Part shown: piece by piece, positions 46,310 to 55,652 of the stretch | Numbering within the stretch: the stretch's first letter is position 1 | Layout: the number at the start of each line of letters is the position of its first letter | Origin: Lepidodermella squamata | Taxonomy: Eukaryota > Gastrotricha | Direction of reading: 5' to 3' | DNA: 64,000 bases | NCBI GenBank assembly: GCA_047495785.1 | Contig: JBLDXI010000011.1 | Location: 1,798,001-1,862,000, forward strand | The notes under the pieces: generated by a model | What the model was told of the DNA's origin: nothing | Seen by the model: only the letters and a program-made list of their open reading frames with translations | Databases searched by the model: none | Program-made: the position numbers and the translations under genes

Positions 46310-46530
46310 ACCTATGTGTCTCCGGGTAGTGCCATGGCAGCTTACATCAGGTATACATATAATCAGCTTATAAGCCTGTGTTCGTGATAGTCACTTTGTA
46401 TTGACATGAAAGAAAATGGCAAAAGTAGTGTTCACGTTAGGTTATGTTATGTTGAGATATTCATTACTCAGCTATCAGTTGTGCTAGTTATGCTCGCATT
46501 TGGCTGTTATGAGATGACTTACTTACATAG
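46310..46530. repeat. Repeat R2-like block upstream of G
   Basis: Shares GTGATA(C/G)TCAC, ACATGAA(A/T)GAAAATG and the CAGTTGT...CTCGCA...GCTGTTATGA order with R2. Short parts of it also stand upstream of I (about 50165-50235) and J (about 51850-51915), so it may be the promoter region of this subfamily. Confidence 0.5.
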
Positions 46531-46594
46531 CTGCAAAACCTATAACTCGGGAAATACTTTCACGATTCTGAAATCTGTTCTGCTGCCTAGTTTG

Positions 46595-47779
46595 ATGAAT
46601 ACCTTGGAATCTCTCCTGATTTACTTTATTTGCTCATCGTCACTATATCTTGGACTAACTGATGCGTGCGCTTCGACCGCTTCAGATACCAATGGAGGCC
46701 CGAAATTTGTCCCGTTCACAAATCCGCCTGTGACACCAGCGTGTCAATGCGTGCCAACGGCAAATATTTGTGACGTTTCGACAAAAAGCTGTGTGCCAAG
46801 TAGCAATCCATGCCCGACAAGTCAGACTTTTGCCAACGCGAGGTTGATATTTAATATTAATATTTAAATTCTCGAAATTTGCGGCGTGATTCAACGAAAA
46901 TAGATTCTCGTTAGGTTTCTTCGATTTCGAGAGGGATGTGTGATTTGAAGCAATTTTCAGTTTTGGATTGGTTTCGAGCTAGGCCAGACCAAACTATAAA
47001 AAACTATCTCACTGTTTTGTCAATTTTGAGAGGTTTTGATTGCGTTCAAGTGCAAAATCTTCAACATTTTCAACATTCGCGTGTTAGTCGAAATCACTCA
47101 TAATTATTTTAATTTCGTTATCATTTATTTTCCTCATATTCTCTCCCAGGCTGCTTATCAATTGTGATCCTTTCAAACCAATGGGATTGGCACTGGCTTA
47201 GCTCAATATGTCAAGTTCTGCCACAACGTCGCCGGAGCATCGTGTACCGCTTATCTAACAGCAACACCTCCTGAAGTGGTAATTGTTTCATTAGCTCACC
47301 CACACACGATGTAGTCTATATCGACCTAGCCTTCTGTCGACGCGACCAACAGCTTCAGCACATTTGCTCAATGCTGCGCAGCCACACACCCTACGGTTGC
47401 CAACATCAAGTACGAAGTCCTCCCGCAGCCGAGCGGTGCGCCCGGCATATTGACCTGCATCGGAGCTAATGACGCGGCCCCCTACAAGATGACAGGCGCT
47501 ACTGCAACTGCACAGTCTGGCTCTTGCGTTCGTTTCCCACATACAGCTCTAGCTGCTGGCGACGTCGTCCTAAGTGGCGGAGTGGTTAGCATGCGATTAA
47601 TTTCTAATGAATTTTGCGATAATTTACTCTTTTTACAGATTACCTCCCCAACGGGTCAATATAACCACGCTACATTCTCGGCTTGCTGTTACTATCTCGC
47701 CAGCGCCCCAGGCCCAAAAGTAGCCCCCACCACAGCAATGATTTATGGTCTGGCGATTGAAACGTGCACCCAGTCGTAA
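46595..47779 (+). pseudogene. Cysteine-rich family member G, probably inactive
   Basis: Exon 1 starts at 46595 (MNTLESLLIYFICSSSLYLG) and keeps NGGPKFVPFTNPP and CVPTANICDVSTKSCVPSS. Two extra bases and a changed donor (GTTGAT in place of GTAAGT) then disturb its end near 46842. Exon 2 (47150-47278) has a TGA where the other members have the first conserved Cys. Exons 3 (47330-47584) and 4 (47639-47779) are intact, with TFAQCCAAT, CVRFPHTA, FSACCYYLA and YGLAIETC. Two lesions at conserved places make a recent pseudogene most likely. Selenocysteine at the TGA is a remote alternative. Confidence 0.65.
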
Positions 47780-48590
47780 AAAACAAATCTGTTCATTCTT
47801 TTGAAAAAAGTCATAATTACTGAAATTTGAATATTGGAAGAAGAAGAAAGGATAGAGCGCACTGCGTTATGGCGCTTCTCTGAGACAGTTCGCCCCTCAG
47901 GACTAGAAAATACTGATTTATCGCAAATTCATCCGATTTATTTATCATTCACGGCAGGCGCAGACGAGGGAAGGCTAGTTCGGAAGTTGTGATCGGAGTA
48001 AAGCGAGGTCCAGGAGACAGAATGAAATTGTTGGACTGGGAGCGGGAAGTCGGACTTTCAGCATCCAGCATACGCTCATTTGGGGAGAAAGACTGGTGAT
48101 TTCGCAAGCTTCAGAACAGTGAGCTCTAACTCGATAGTCAATATGAATATTCGGAAAAGAGGGATGAAACCCTATGCTTAATGCTTAGGAAAATTACGCA
48201 ACAAGTTGCAACAAGTGCTTTCGAATTGCTTGGAATTTCTTCTTTACTGTTTGTTGCGGTAATTGTTTCTTCACTGACGAAGGGTCAGCCTGAAATCGTG
48301 CCTAAAGAGACGCATCGAAAACCTAGCTTACGAACTGTGAATCAATGCCGCGAGCGCTGTTTCAGCGGTGAGAGCCGCACGGTCTCAATAGGCATTTGGA
48401 AAATAGCCTTTGAAACCTTCATTTTAAAACAACATCCGTTTTTGATAAGGAGCGGATTTTCATTTGAACGTCGATGCCCACGTTAATACAAAAAAGTTTC
48501 GTGTGTGCCATGCCACTTAATGACGGTTTAGCAGCATATGACATGGCTTTCTTTTACAGCTGCACAACAAATAAATTTAGAAATTATTCT
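47780..48590. other. Upstream region of H
   Basis: No supported gene. The open frame 48181-48486 ends just before H and has no signature; it may contain transcribed leader. Confidence 0.35.
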
Positions 48591-49785
48591 ATGATTTCAC
48601 ATTGGAGAGAAATTCCAACTTTCATCCGGATTCCTTTGAGCCAGGACCTAAATTATAAAATAATCTATTACATTTGCGTGTCATCAACGTTTCTTGGATT
48701 GACTGGTGCGTGTGTCTCGCCCACGCCAGCAACTGCCTCAGGCCCAATATTCGTCCCGTTCACAAGCTCGCCAACATTAGGCTGCCCAGTCGGTCAATCA
48801 TGCACATCGCAGCCGAATATTTGCGACTCATCGACGAAAAGCTGTGTACCAAGTAGCAACCTGTGCTCAGACTCTTCGAAAAGCTGTTTAACAACAGCCA
48901 ATCCATGCCCCTCAAGTCAGACTTGCCAAAGCGCGGTAAGTAAATTCGCTGACTTTGTTTCTCAATGGCCCAAAAAAGACTGGTAGGGTTTTGCTCTTCT
49001 AAATTCGGAATATAGGATTAAAACTGCCCTATGTAGTTGGCCATAAAAGCCGATGAATGAATGAGGCGTTGCTATTCGTGCCTTTCGTGGTATTAGATTG
49101 GGATTATTTTTTAAGAATACTTGAATAATTGTTACTCGTTTTTTTCTCAGCCCGTTTACAGCTTATGCCAAATAACGACGATTGGCGGCAGTGGCGTAAG
49201 TAAGCCGGGTGTAAAATTCTGTTTAGATAACGGCGGAGCGTGTAGCATGTTGACGGGCGCAACCGTAAGACCATCAGGACACAATTGTCCCTTAGATTTA
49301 TGCAACTTGTCGTCTAGGAAATGCCCACGACGCCTAACAAATTTTCATCGTTCTCGGCTTGCTGCACAGCGGCTGCGTCATTTTCGACACCAAGTGCCGC
49401 CTGGTACGAAAAAGTAGCATTCGCTACGCCATCGAACACATATGCAATAGCCTGTATTGCGTCGGTCAATGGAGCACCTTACTTTGTTACGAAATCGTCT
49501 GCGTCTCCTACCACCGCTAACTGCGTGAGCTTCCCGCACTCTGCTGAAACTGGCACTGATGCTCTCATCACCAGTACTTTGGTATGAGTTATGCCCAACT
49601 TTCATTGCTTCGAATCGATTAAGTATCCACCTAAATAGGTAACCAACCCACCGGACACATATCAGTATTCAACCTTCGCCGCTTGCTGCCAGGGCATCGG
49701 TGCCGCTCCTGGAGCTGCGATTGCGCCGTCAACTGTCAGACTTTACGGGCTCATTCTTGAGAAATGCTCTGTGCCTAGTGTTTGA
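48591..49785 (+). CDS. Secreted cysteine-rich protein, family member H (289 aa)
   Basis: Exons 48591-48935, 49151-49264, 49318-49581 and 49639-49785; introns of 215, 53 and 57 bp. From the chosen ATG about 20 polar residues precede the hydrophobic stretch IIYYICVSSTFLGLTGA. The true start may therefore be different, or the protein may carry a long signal sequence. Exon 1 is the longest of its subfamily, with CPVGQSC, CDSSTKSC, CSDSSKSC and CPSSQTC units. Later modules: LCQITTIGGSG...FCLDNGGAC, FSSFSACCTAA with CVSFPHSA, and YSTFAACCQGIG ending YGLILEKC. Confidence 0.8.
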
Positions 49786-50236
49786 GTTGAAAGCGGCATT
49801 CCGTCGGCTAGCGCTCATACATTTATGTGATCAAATTTTTGATATGCTTTCACTCTGATCTACTTTGTAGAATGCGGCTTATCTCAAGCCGAATCGAACG
49901 AGCCATCACATGCAGTTTGGGGCCTGGGAAGAAAATAGCGAATAAAAGTTATCACTACTACTTATTTTTGCAGGGTTAATGACTTTAATCCAGTTTTTAT
50001 GTAGCTGATAGTAGGCATAATGAAAAATGTAATGATGCATAAAGCTATTCTTATATGTAAACAACTGAGCTGTTAATTGATCATTTCGTTGAAGACAATT
50101 TTCCGGGTTGCGCAAGCACCTGGCAGTAATCTTTTCTATAATGAAGTGAAATGATTGCAGTGGTCACGTTAAAACAGCTACATTGAAGCTTTCAGGTGTG
50201 CTAGTTATTAGTTATACTCGCATTTGGCTGTTTCAG
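49786..50236. other. Spacer between H and I
   Basis: No gene. From about 50165 it contains the GTGGTCACGTTAAAA...CTCGCATTTGGCTGTTT block also found upstream of G and J. Confidence 0.4.
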
Positions 50237-51449
50237 ATGGTTATATTAAATGAAGGCGTGAAATCTACACTGATTTATTTAATGTTTTCAGCATCAGTAT
50301 TCCTTGAATTGGCTGATGCGTGTGTTTCGACCGCTTCAGAAACCAATGGAGGCGCTAAATTCGTACCGTTCACCAATCCGCCTGTAACGCCAACTTGCCA
50401 ATGCGTGTCGTTAGAAAATACATGCGACGTTTCGACGAAAAGCTGTGTACTTAGTAGCAATCCTTGCCCAACAAATCAGACGTGTCAAAGTTCGGTAAGT
50501 ATTTTTACTGCAGTTTTTGCCGTTGCTCAGATTTATTGAGTGCCTTGGGGAAAACAGACAAAGAGTTCAGGGCTGCGTTTTATACTCACATAAAACGCTC
50601 CCATAAAAGTTCGCAAGTTTTAAATTGCGATAATCAGTTATAAATAATAGAATCTCGAATACTTACAGGTAAGCGAGGAACAAGGTTGCTAAAAAGGATG
50701 AGTGTGAGTGCATTCATCTTTAAGTTGGTTTTTATAGTTTTGCATGTCCCCTCCCCCTCCCCTCCATTCCGCCTATGCATTGTATTATTATTGATTATAC
50801 CATTTATCACATTACAGCCTGTCTACAATCTATGCCAAATCACCACAATCGGCGGCTCAGGTGTCACTTCGAATATACATTTTTGCCTGAATAAGGGCGG
50901 ACCCTGCAGCCAGTTGATTGGCGCAACGGTAATCCACAAACAATTTTTACCTGACAATAGCTTTCACAATAGCTGTCTAATTCCAGCCAGCTCCAGTGCC
51001 CAACATTTTCTCAACGTTTTCAGCCTGCTGTCAAGCGACAACAAACTCCCCGAAGTTGATCAAGTTCGAGCATGTCGCATTTGCGACGCCTTCGAACACG
51101 TTCGCAACTGCCTGCATTGCAGGTTGGACTGAAACGCCGTACTTTGTGACAGGAGCCACTGCTTTCAGTCCTGCTTATGACTGCGTGCGTTTCCCCTACA
51201 CAGCAGCGAGCCCGGTTAATACCGTCGCTTTTACTATTCTAGTAAGACACTTACGAAGCTGTTTCAACATCGTCAATTTCAAATTGTACTTTGCAGCCGT
51301 CTTATCCAACCAAATATAACGGCTATTTAACTTACGCAGCGTGCTGCCGGATAATTGGTTCTGTTTCACGCTCAGAAATCGCGCCGTCGACAGTTTCAAT
51401 TTATGGACTAATCGTAGAGAGATGCTCCGGGCAGAACTGGTTGCTATAA
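50237..51449 (+). CDS. Secreted cysteine-rich protein, family member I (258 aa)
   Basis: Exons 50237-50494, 50818-50928, 50987-51241 and 51297-51449; introns of 323, 58 and 55 bp. The hydrophobic N-terminus LIYLMFSASVFLELADA precedes Cys. Exon 1 keeps NGGAKFVPFTNPPVTP and the CDVSTKSC and CPTNQTC units, closest to G. Modules: LCQITTIGGSG...FCLNKGGPC, IFSTFSACCQA with CVRFPYTA, and YLTYAACCRIIG ending YGLIVERC. Confidence 0.83.
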
Positions 51450-52009
51450 TTGTTGTTTGTTATCATCGTCTTTCGCTATTACGCAATTTTGATTTTGCTA
51501 CAACCTGTACCAGCGTGAAGTTTGAGCCGAAAATACAGCTATCTACGCTTTTCAGACTCAGAAACGTGTTGCAGACTGCAGACAAAGAATTTGTTGTTTT
51601 AAAAAACCATGAATGGCAGATCCTCAATGTTCAATTCATTTTCAAACAAGGAAAAATCACAGCTGAAGTAAAATTAATATAATAATACTCCGAGTTCCTT
51701 ACACACTGCCATCGCTTTCGCCTAACGAAAATTAAGTCTGAAATTTCCTAGGAATAATGTGTAAAGGGGAAAGCAACTTGGTGGAGAATTGAGCTACGTT
51801 AATAATTCTGAAAGCGCAATCATTTTGATAGCAAACCTTTTATTCAGCAGTGGTCACGTTAAAAGATGTTCATTATAGCCGGCCGGTGAGCTTGCTCGCA
51901 TTTAGTAGTTGTTTTGATCGCGAGAAGCATATAGTTTCTCAGCCTATAAATCGGTTAATTTCAGCTTTTTAGAAGTAATTATTTACAACTGTTAAGCGTG
52001 CATAGAACT
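51450..52009. other. Spacer and promoter region of J
   Basis: No gene; a 113-codon frame (51341-51682) overlaps exon 4 of I out of frame and is a shadow. A GTGGTCACGTTAAAA block starts at about 51850. TATAAA at 51945-51950, 60 bp before the J start codon, is a plausible TATA box. Confidence 0.45.
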
Positions 52010-53106
52010 ATGAAATCTTTGACATCTTTTAATGTTTTGTTGATTCATTGCATTTTCACATCACTATTTCTTGACCTGGGCGATGCATGCGTCTCAACCA
52101 CTTCAGAATCTAATGAAGGGCCAAGGTTTGCTACTCTGGCAGTCACGCCGGCTTGTCTATGCGTTCCGACGGCCAATATTTGCGACGCTTCGACAAAAAG
52201 CTGTGCACCTATTGGTAGTAATCTATGCCCGGCAAGTCAGATTTGCCAACTCTCGGTAATTTATAAAATGACATTTGCTGTTTCTGGAATAGTCAGATTG
52301 ATTATGAGCTGGCTTGACTTGAGCTTGTCCTGTTGTTGAGCCGCCAAGGCTGTTTTCTATTTATGTACCTTAGTTTAAGGCGATACTTGGTTTTATTAAT
52401 TCCATACCCGCTTTTACTTTATTTCATCTAACGGCTTATTATGTATCGCATAAAATAGCCAGTCTACAACCTTTGCCAAATCACCACTATCGGGAGCCCT
52501 ATCATCGCTCAGACGATCAAGTTTTGTTTGGATAATAGCGGGGACTGTGGCCTGTTGACCGGCGCAACAGTAAGCACAATCTGATTGCGTTGAGTCGAAA
52601 TGATTTTTTTTAATTCCAGCCAGCTCCGTTGCCCAACATATTCTCAACGTTTTCAGCCTGCTGTCAAGCGACAACAAACTCTCCAAACTTGATCAAGTAC
52701 GAACATATTGAATTTTCGTCGCTTTCGTACACGTTCGCAACAGCTTGCTTCGGTGCCTTGACAGAAACGCCTTACCTTATAACAGGAGAGTCGTCCTTTC
52801 CCCAAATTGCTCACTGCGTGAGCATTCCGCATTCGGCATCGCATCCACTTCATATTGCCGTTAACAGATTGGTAAGATAATTTCGAAAAAAGTGTACAAT
52901 CTCACTGATTTAGTTGTGTTGAACAGCCTATGCGGCCAATCGCAAATTCTCACAGCTATCCAACCTTTGCGGCCTGTTGCAAGGCACTCGGTGCCCTCAT
53001 AATATCACGGCCAGAAACGGCATCGACAGTTTCGCTTTACGGGCTCGTTGTAGAGGGCTGCATTGCTTATGAAAATACATACAGGGTGATCCAAAAGTCT
53101 ATGTAG
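52010..53106 (+). CDS. Secreted cysteine-rich protein, family member J, altered C-terminus (262 aa)
   Basis: Exons 52010-52255, 52459-52569, 52620-52871 and 52927-53106; introns of 203, 50 and 55 bp. The signal peptide is MKSLTSFNVLLIHCIFTSLF. Modules: LCQITTIGSPI...FCLDNSGDC, IFSTFSACCQA with CVSIPHSA (the usual R/F replaced), and YPTFAACCKALG ending YGLVVEGC. The original stop was a TAA whose TA became the insertion site of a MITE. Translation now runs into the MITE end and stops at 53104-53106, adding YRVIQKSM. Confidence 0.8.
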
Positions 53107-53662
53107 GTTGCCACATTGGTTTGTTATTACAATTTATTAAGAAATTAGTGTTCCAACTGAAATAGGTCAAATTAGTACCTAAGAGCAATTCGACCCTGCC
53201 GAATTCGAAAAAAATTATCTTGCTTTGGCATTAACGATTTATAACCTTCAAGTAAACGCTCAACGCAGTCCTCCAAGCTTGAAAAGCTGTTCAAGCCTGT
53301 TTTAAACGAAAAATTAGGGACAATGAGCAGTGGGTTGGTTCTTTTCACTAAAATTTGTTTCAGAATTACGATGACTCTCATTCCAAACACACCTGCTGAA
53401 AGAAAATTGCTAAAGGTTACGCAATGCCTTGGAAGCGCTTGAACGGCGCCTTTGAGGAATTGCGCAACGCTCAACAGCCGTGCGCATCTTCTTCGTTGGG
53501 AGCTCAGTGTGACTCTAATTTTGGTGGAAACTTGTCAAATTATATATCAAAATGATCGTGGAAGAGCAAGGAATCGAATGGTACATCATAAATTGATTCA
53601 ATTATCATTGTTATGAATGAGCGACAGTTTTTATTACCTACATAGACTTTTGGATCACCCTG
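53082..53662. mobile_element. Tc1/mariner-type MITE (581 bp)
   Basis: Inverted repeats of 27 bp start CAGGGTGATCCAAAAGTCTA, the classical mariner-like end. A TA dinucleotide flanks both sides (53080-53081 and 53663-53664), as mariner insertion requires. A minus frame (53474-53172) has ERLLEGYKSLMPKQDNFF, which resembles the C-terminal tail of a mariner transposase. The element may be an internal deletion derivative. Confidence 0.9.
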
Positions 53663-53782
53663 TAATGCTGCGCATTTAAACTTGCGTCATGCGATCGTCT
53701 TTCTATTTTGAGAATTTTTGTCTTTGTGATTAAGGACCGTCATCTGGTGTGTTGTCATTATTTGAATATTTGTTAAAAAATA

Positions 53783-54277
53783 GGGTGCCAACTTTCATAC
53801 ATAAATATGTATGAAATTTTTACCTTTCATACATATTTATGTATGACAAAATTAACTTTCATACATATTTTTTTTCATTAAATTCAAGCTGAAAACATTA
53901 GGGAAATGCCAGATGATTAGTTTTCGGTTTATGTAAGAGAAAAACGGGGTTCCGAAAGCGTAGTCAATTTTTTCCGCATGAAAATGGTCATTGGGGAAGC
54001 GCAAGGGCCCAAAAATCGAACTTTGTAGAAACCCGAAACTCGAACTACCCCAACCCTAAACCTTAACCGTGAACCCAAACCAAACCCTAAACCTAACCCT
54101 AACCCTAACCCGAACCCTGGCACCTAACCCTAACCCCTAACTCCAATTCCTAATCACAGTTTGGCTAAAAAACACGATTTTATGAAAAAAAATATGTATG
54201 AAAGTTAATTTTGTCATACATAAATATGTATGAAAGGGAAAAATTTCATACATAAATATGTATGAAAGTGCACTTCG
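53783..54277. mobile_element. Fold-back element with telomere-like core (495 bp)
   Basis: Two arms of about 90 bp (to 53880 and from 54183) are nearly perfect inverted repeats and are themselves made of palindromic TTTCATACATAAATATG units. The flanking 9-bp direct repeat TAAAAAATA (53774-53782 and 54278-54286) looks like a target duplication, a length known from MULE elements. The interior around 54050-54140 is degenerate CCCTAA repeat. It has no coding content. Confidence 0.75.
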
Positions 54278-54286
54278 TAAAAAATA

Positions 54287-55652
54287 TTTAATATACTAAG
54301 TGACGTCGAAAAACTGAGAGGCGCCAACATCTTCAGCGCCACTTCTCAATTTGAGGCTTTGTCTCATTTTGGAGAGTGGCACAAAGTGGGGATAACCAAC
54401 GACAAAAAATGTATGGTGAATGATTTGAAAAACTCCGGTTTATGCAGACGAAAATTTCGAAAAATTGCTGCTCTATTCCAATGTTCAAAACGCTAGCTGC
54501 CCATCGGTGCCACCTTCAATTTTCAGTTTTCCTGGCCTAAATCAATTTTAAATTTGTAAGCATTTGTAAGCAACTTCTCCATTATCACAACACAATAACG
54601 CCGGAGAAATTAAACGTCCTTTCGTTTGTTTTTTATTCCAAAAAAAGAATGCCATCACTTCAATATCAATTATTATCATTAAATTAATATAACTCGTTAT
54701 TCAGTACAGAGAGATGGGAACCACACACATACACAACGTCGAATGTCGTCCGTCGATCCTCAAAATATTCCACAAAAAATTTGCAATCATTTTTCATCAT
54801 CATAGCCAAATTTTTACGAAATTTATCAATTTCTTGTGAATTACGCTAGTAAGAATTTTCAATAATTTTATTGAATTTCTCAAAAAATCGAGATGAGAAA
54901 AATTCAAATTTTCTAAACTGCTTAAAAATCATTATACAATTATATACCAGCAAGTCGAGGAAAATATTATGAAAAAAGTGAGCCATGATTTGTTGAATTT
55001 ACCCACGTCAAACTTGCCACAATATTCCGATTTATTTTCCGATCAGGTCAACAAAAATAGTGCGACATAGAGATAGAGATAGAGTCGAAGTAAAATTACG
55101 CGACAAAGAAAAAGGGAACAACCAAATCTAAATTTTTTGCCGTCTAGTTACAATAAGAAGAAGTGATAAACAATTCTGAAATAATTACGCAGAATTTATT
55201 TTTCGCAATCAACAAAATCATGATTCAATTTTTCTCGAAAAAAATGACGGGCACATTGCTCCAAAACAAGAAGAAAAGAACGAGAGAGAACACGTGCATT
55301 TATTTTTTAATATTAATCATTTTATTTATTCGATTTTTTTAACGAGAGAACAGCGAATTGTGTTGAGCGGCCATCGAGAGAATCTGCATTTCAATGCGGA
55401 AGCGAAAAAATCCGCCCTGAAAAAATCATGCAGATACTAAATGTTTTTTTCTTCGAATGAAATGAGCCATTTTTTTATGCGAAATATATGCTGACTTCAA
55501 AAACGAGAGAATAAGAGAGAAAAAAGGCGCAAATAAGGCACTGCCGTATTTTTTGACCCGAAATGTTTCATCATCAGTGCAAAAAATCGTGAGAAAAAAA
55601 CGTGTTTTTTTACAATTTATTTCATTTTTTCGATGGCACGGCGGCGTAAATA
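54287..55652. other. 1.4 kb AT-rich spacer downstream of DOT1L
   Basis: No gene on either strand. The part next to 55653 should be the 3' untranslated region of DOT1L. Short GAGAGA-rich pieces occur near 55260-55520. Confidence 0.45.

Noticed and set aside
54050-54140. Telomere-like repeats as a chromosome end
   Set aside because: The tract is short, degenerate, enclosed by inverted repeats and followed by normal genes on the right.
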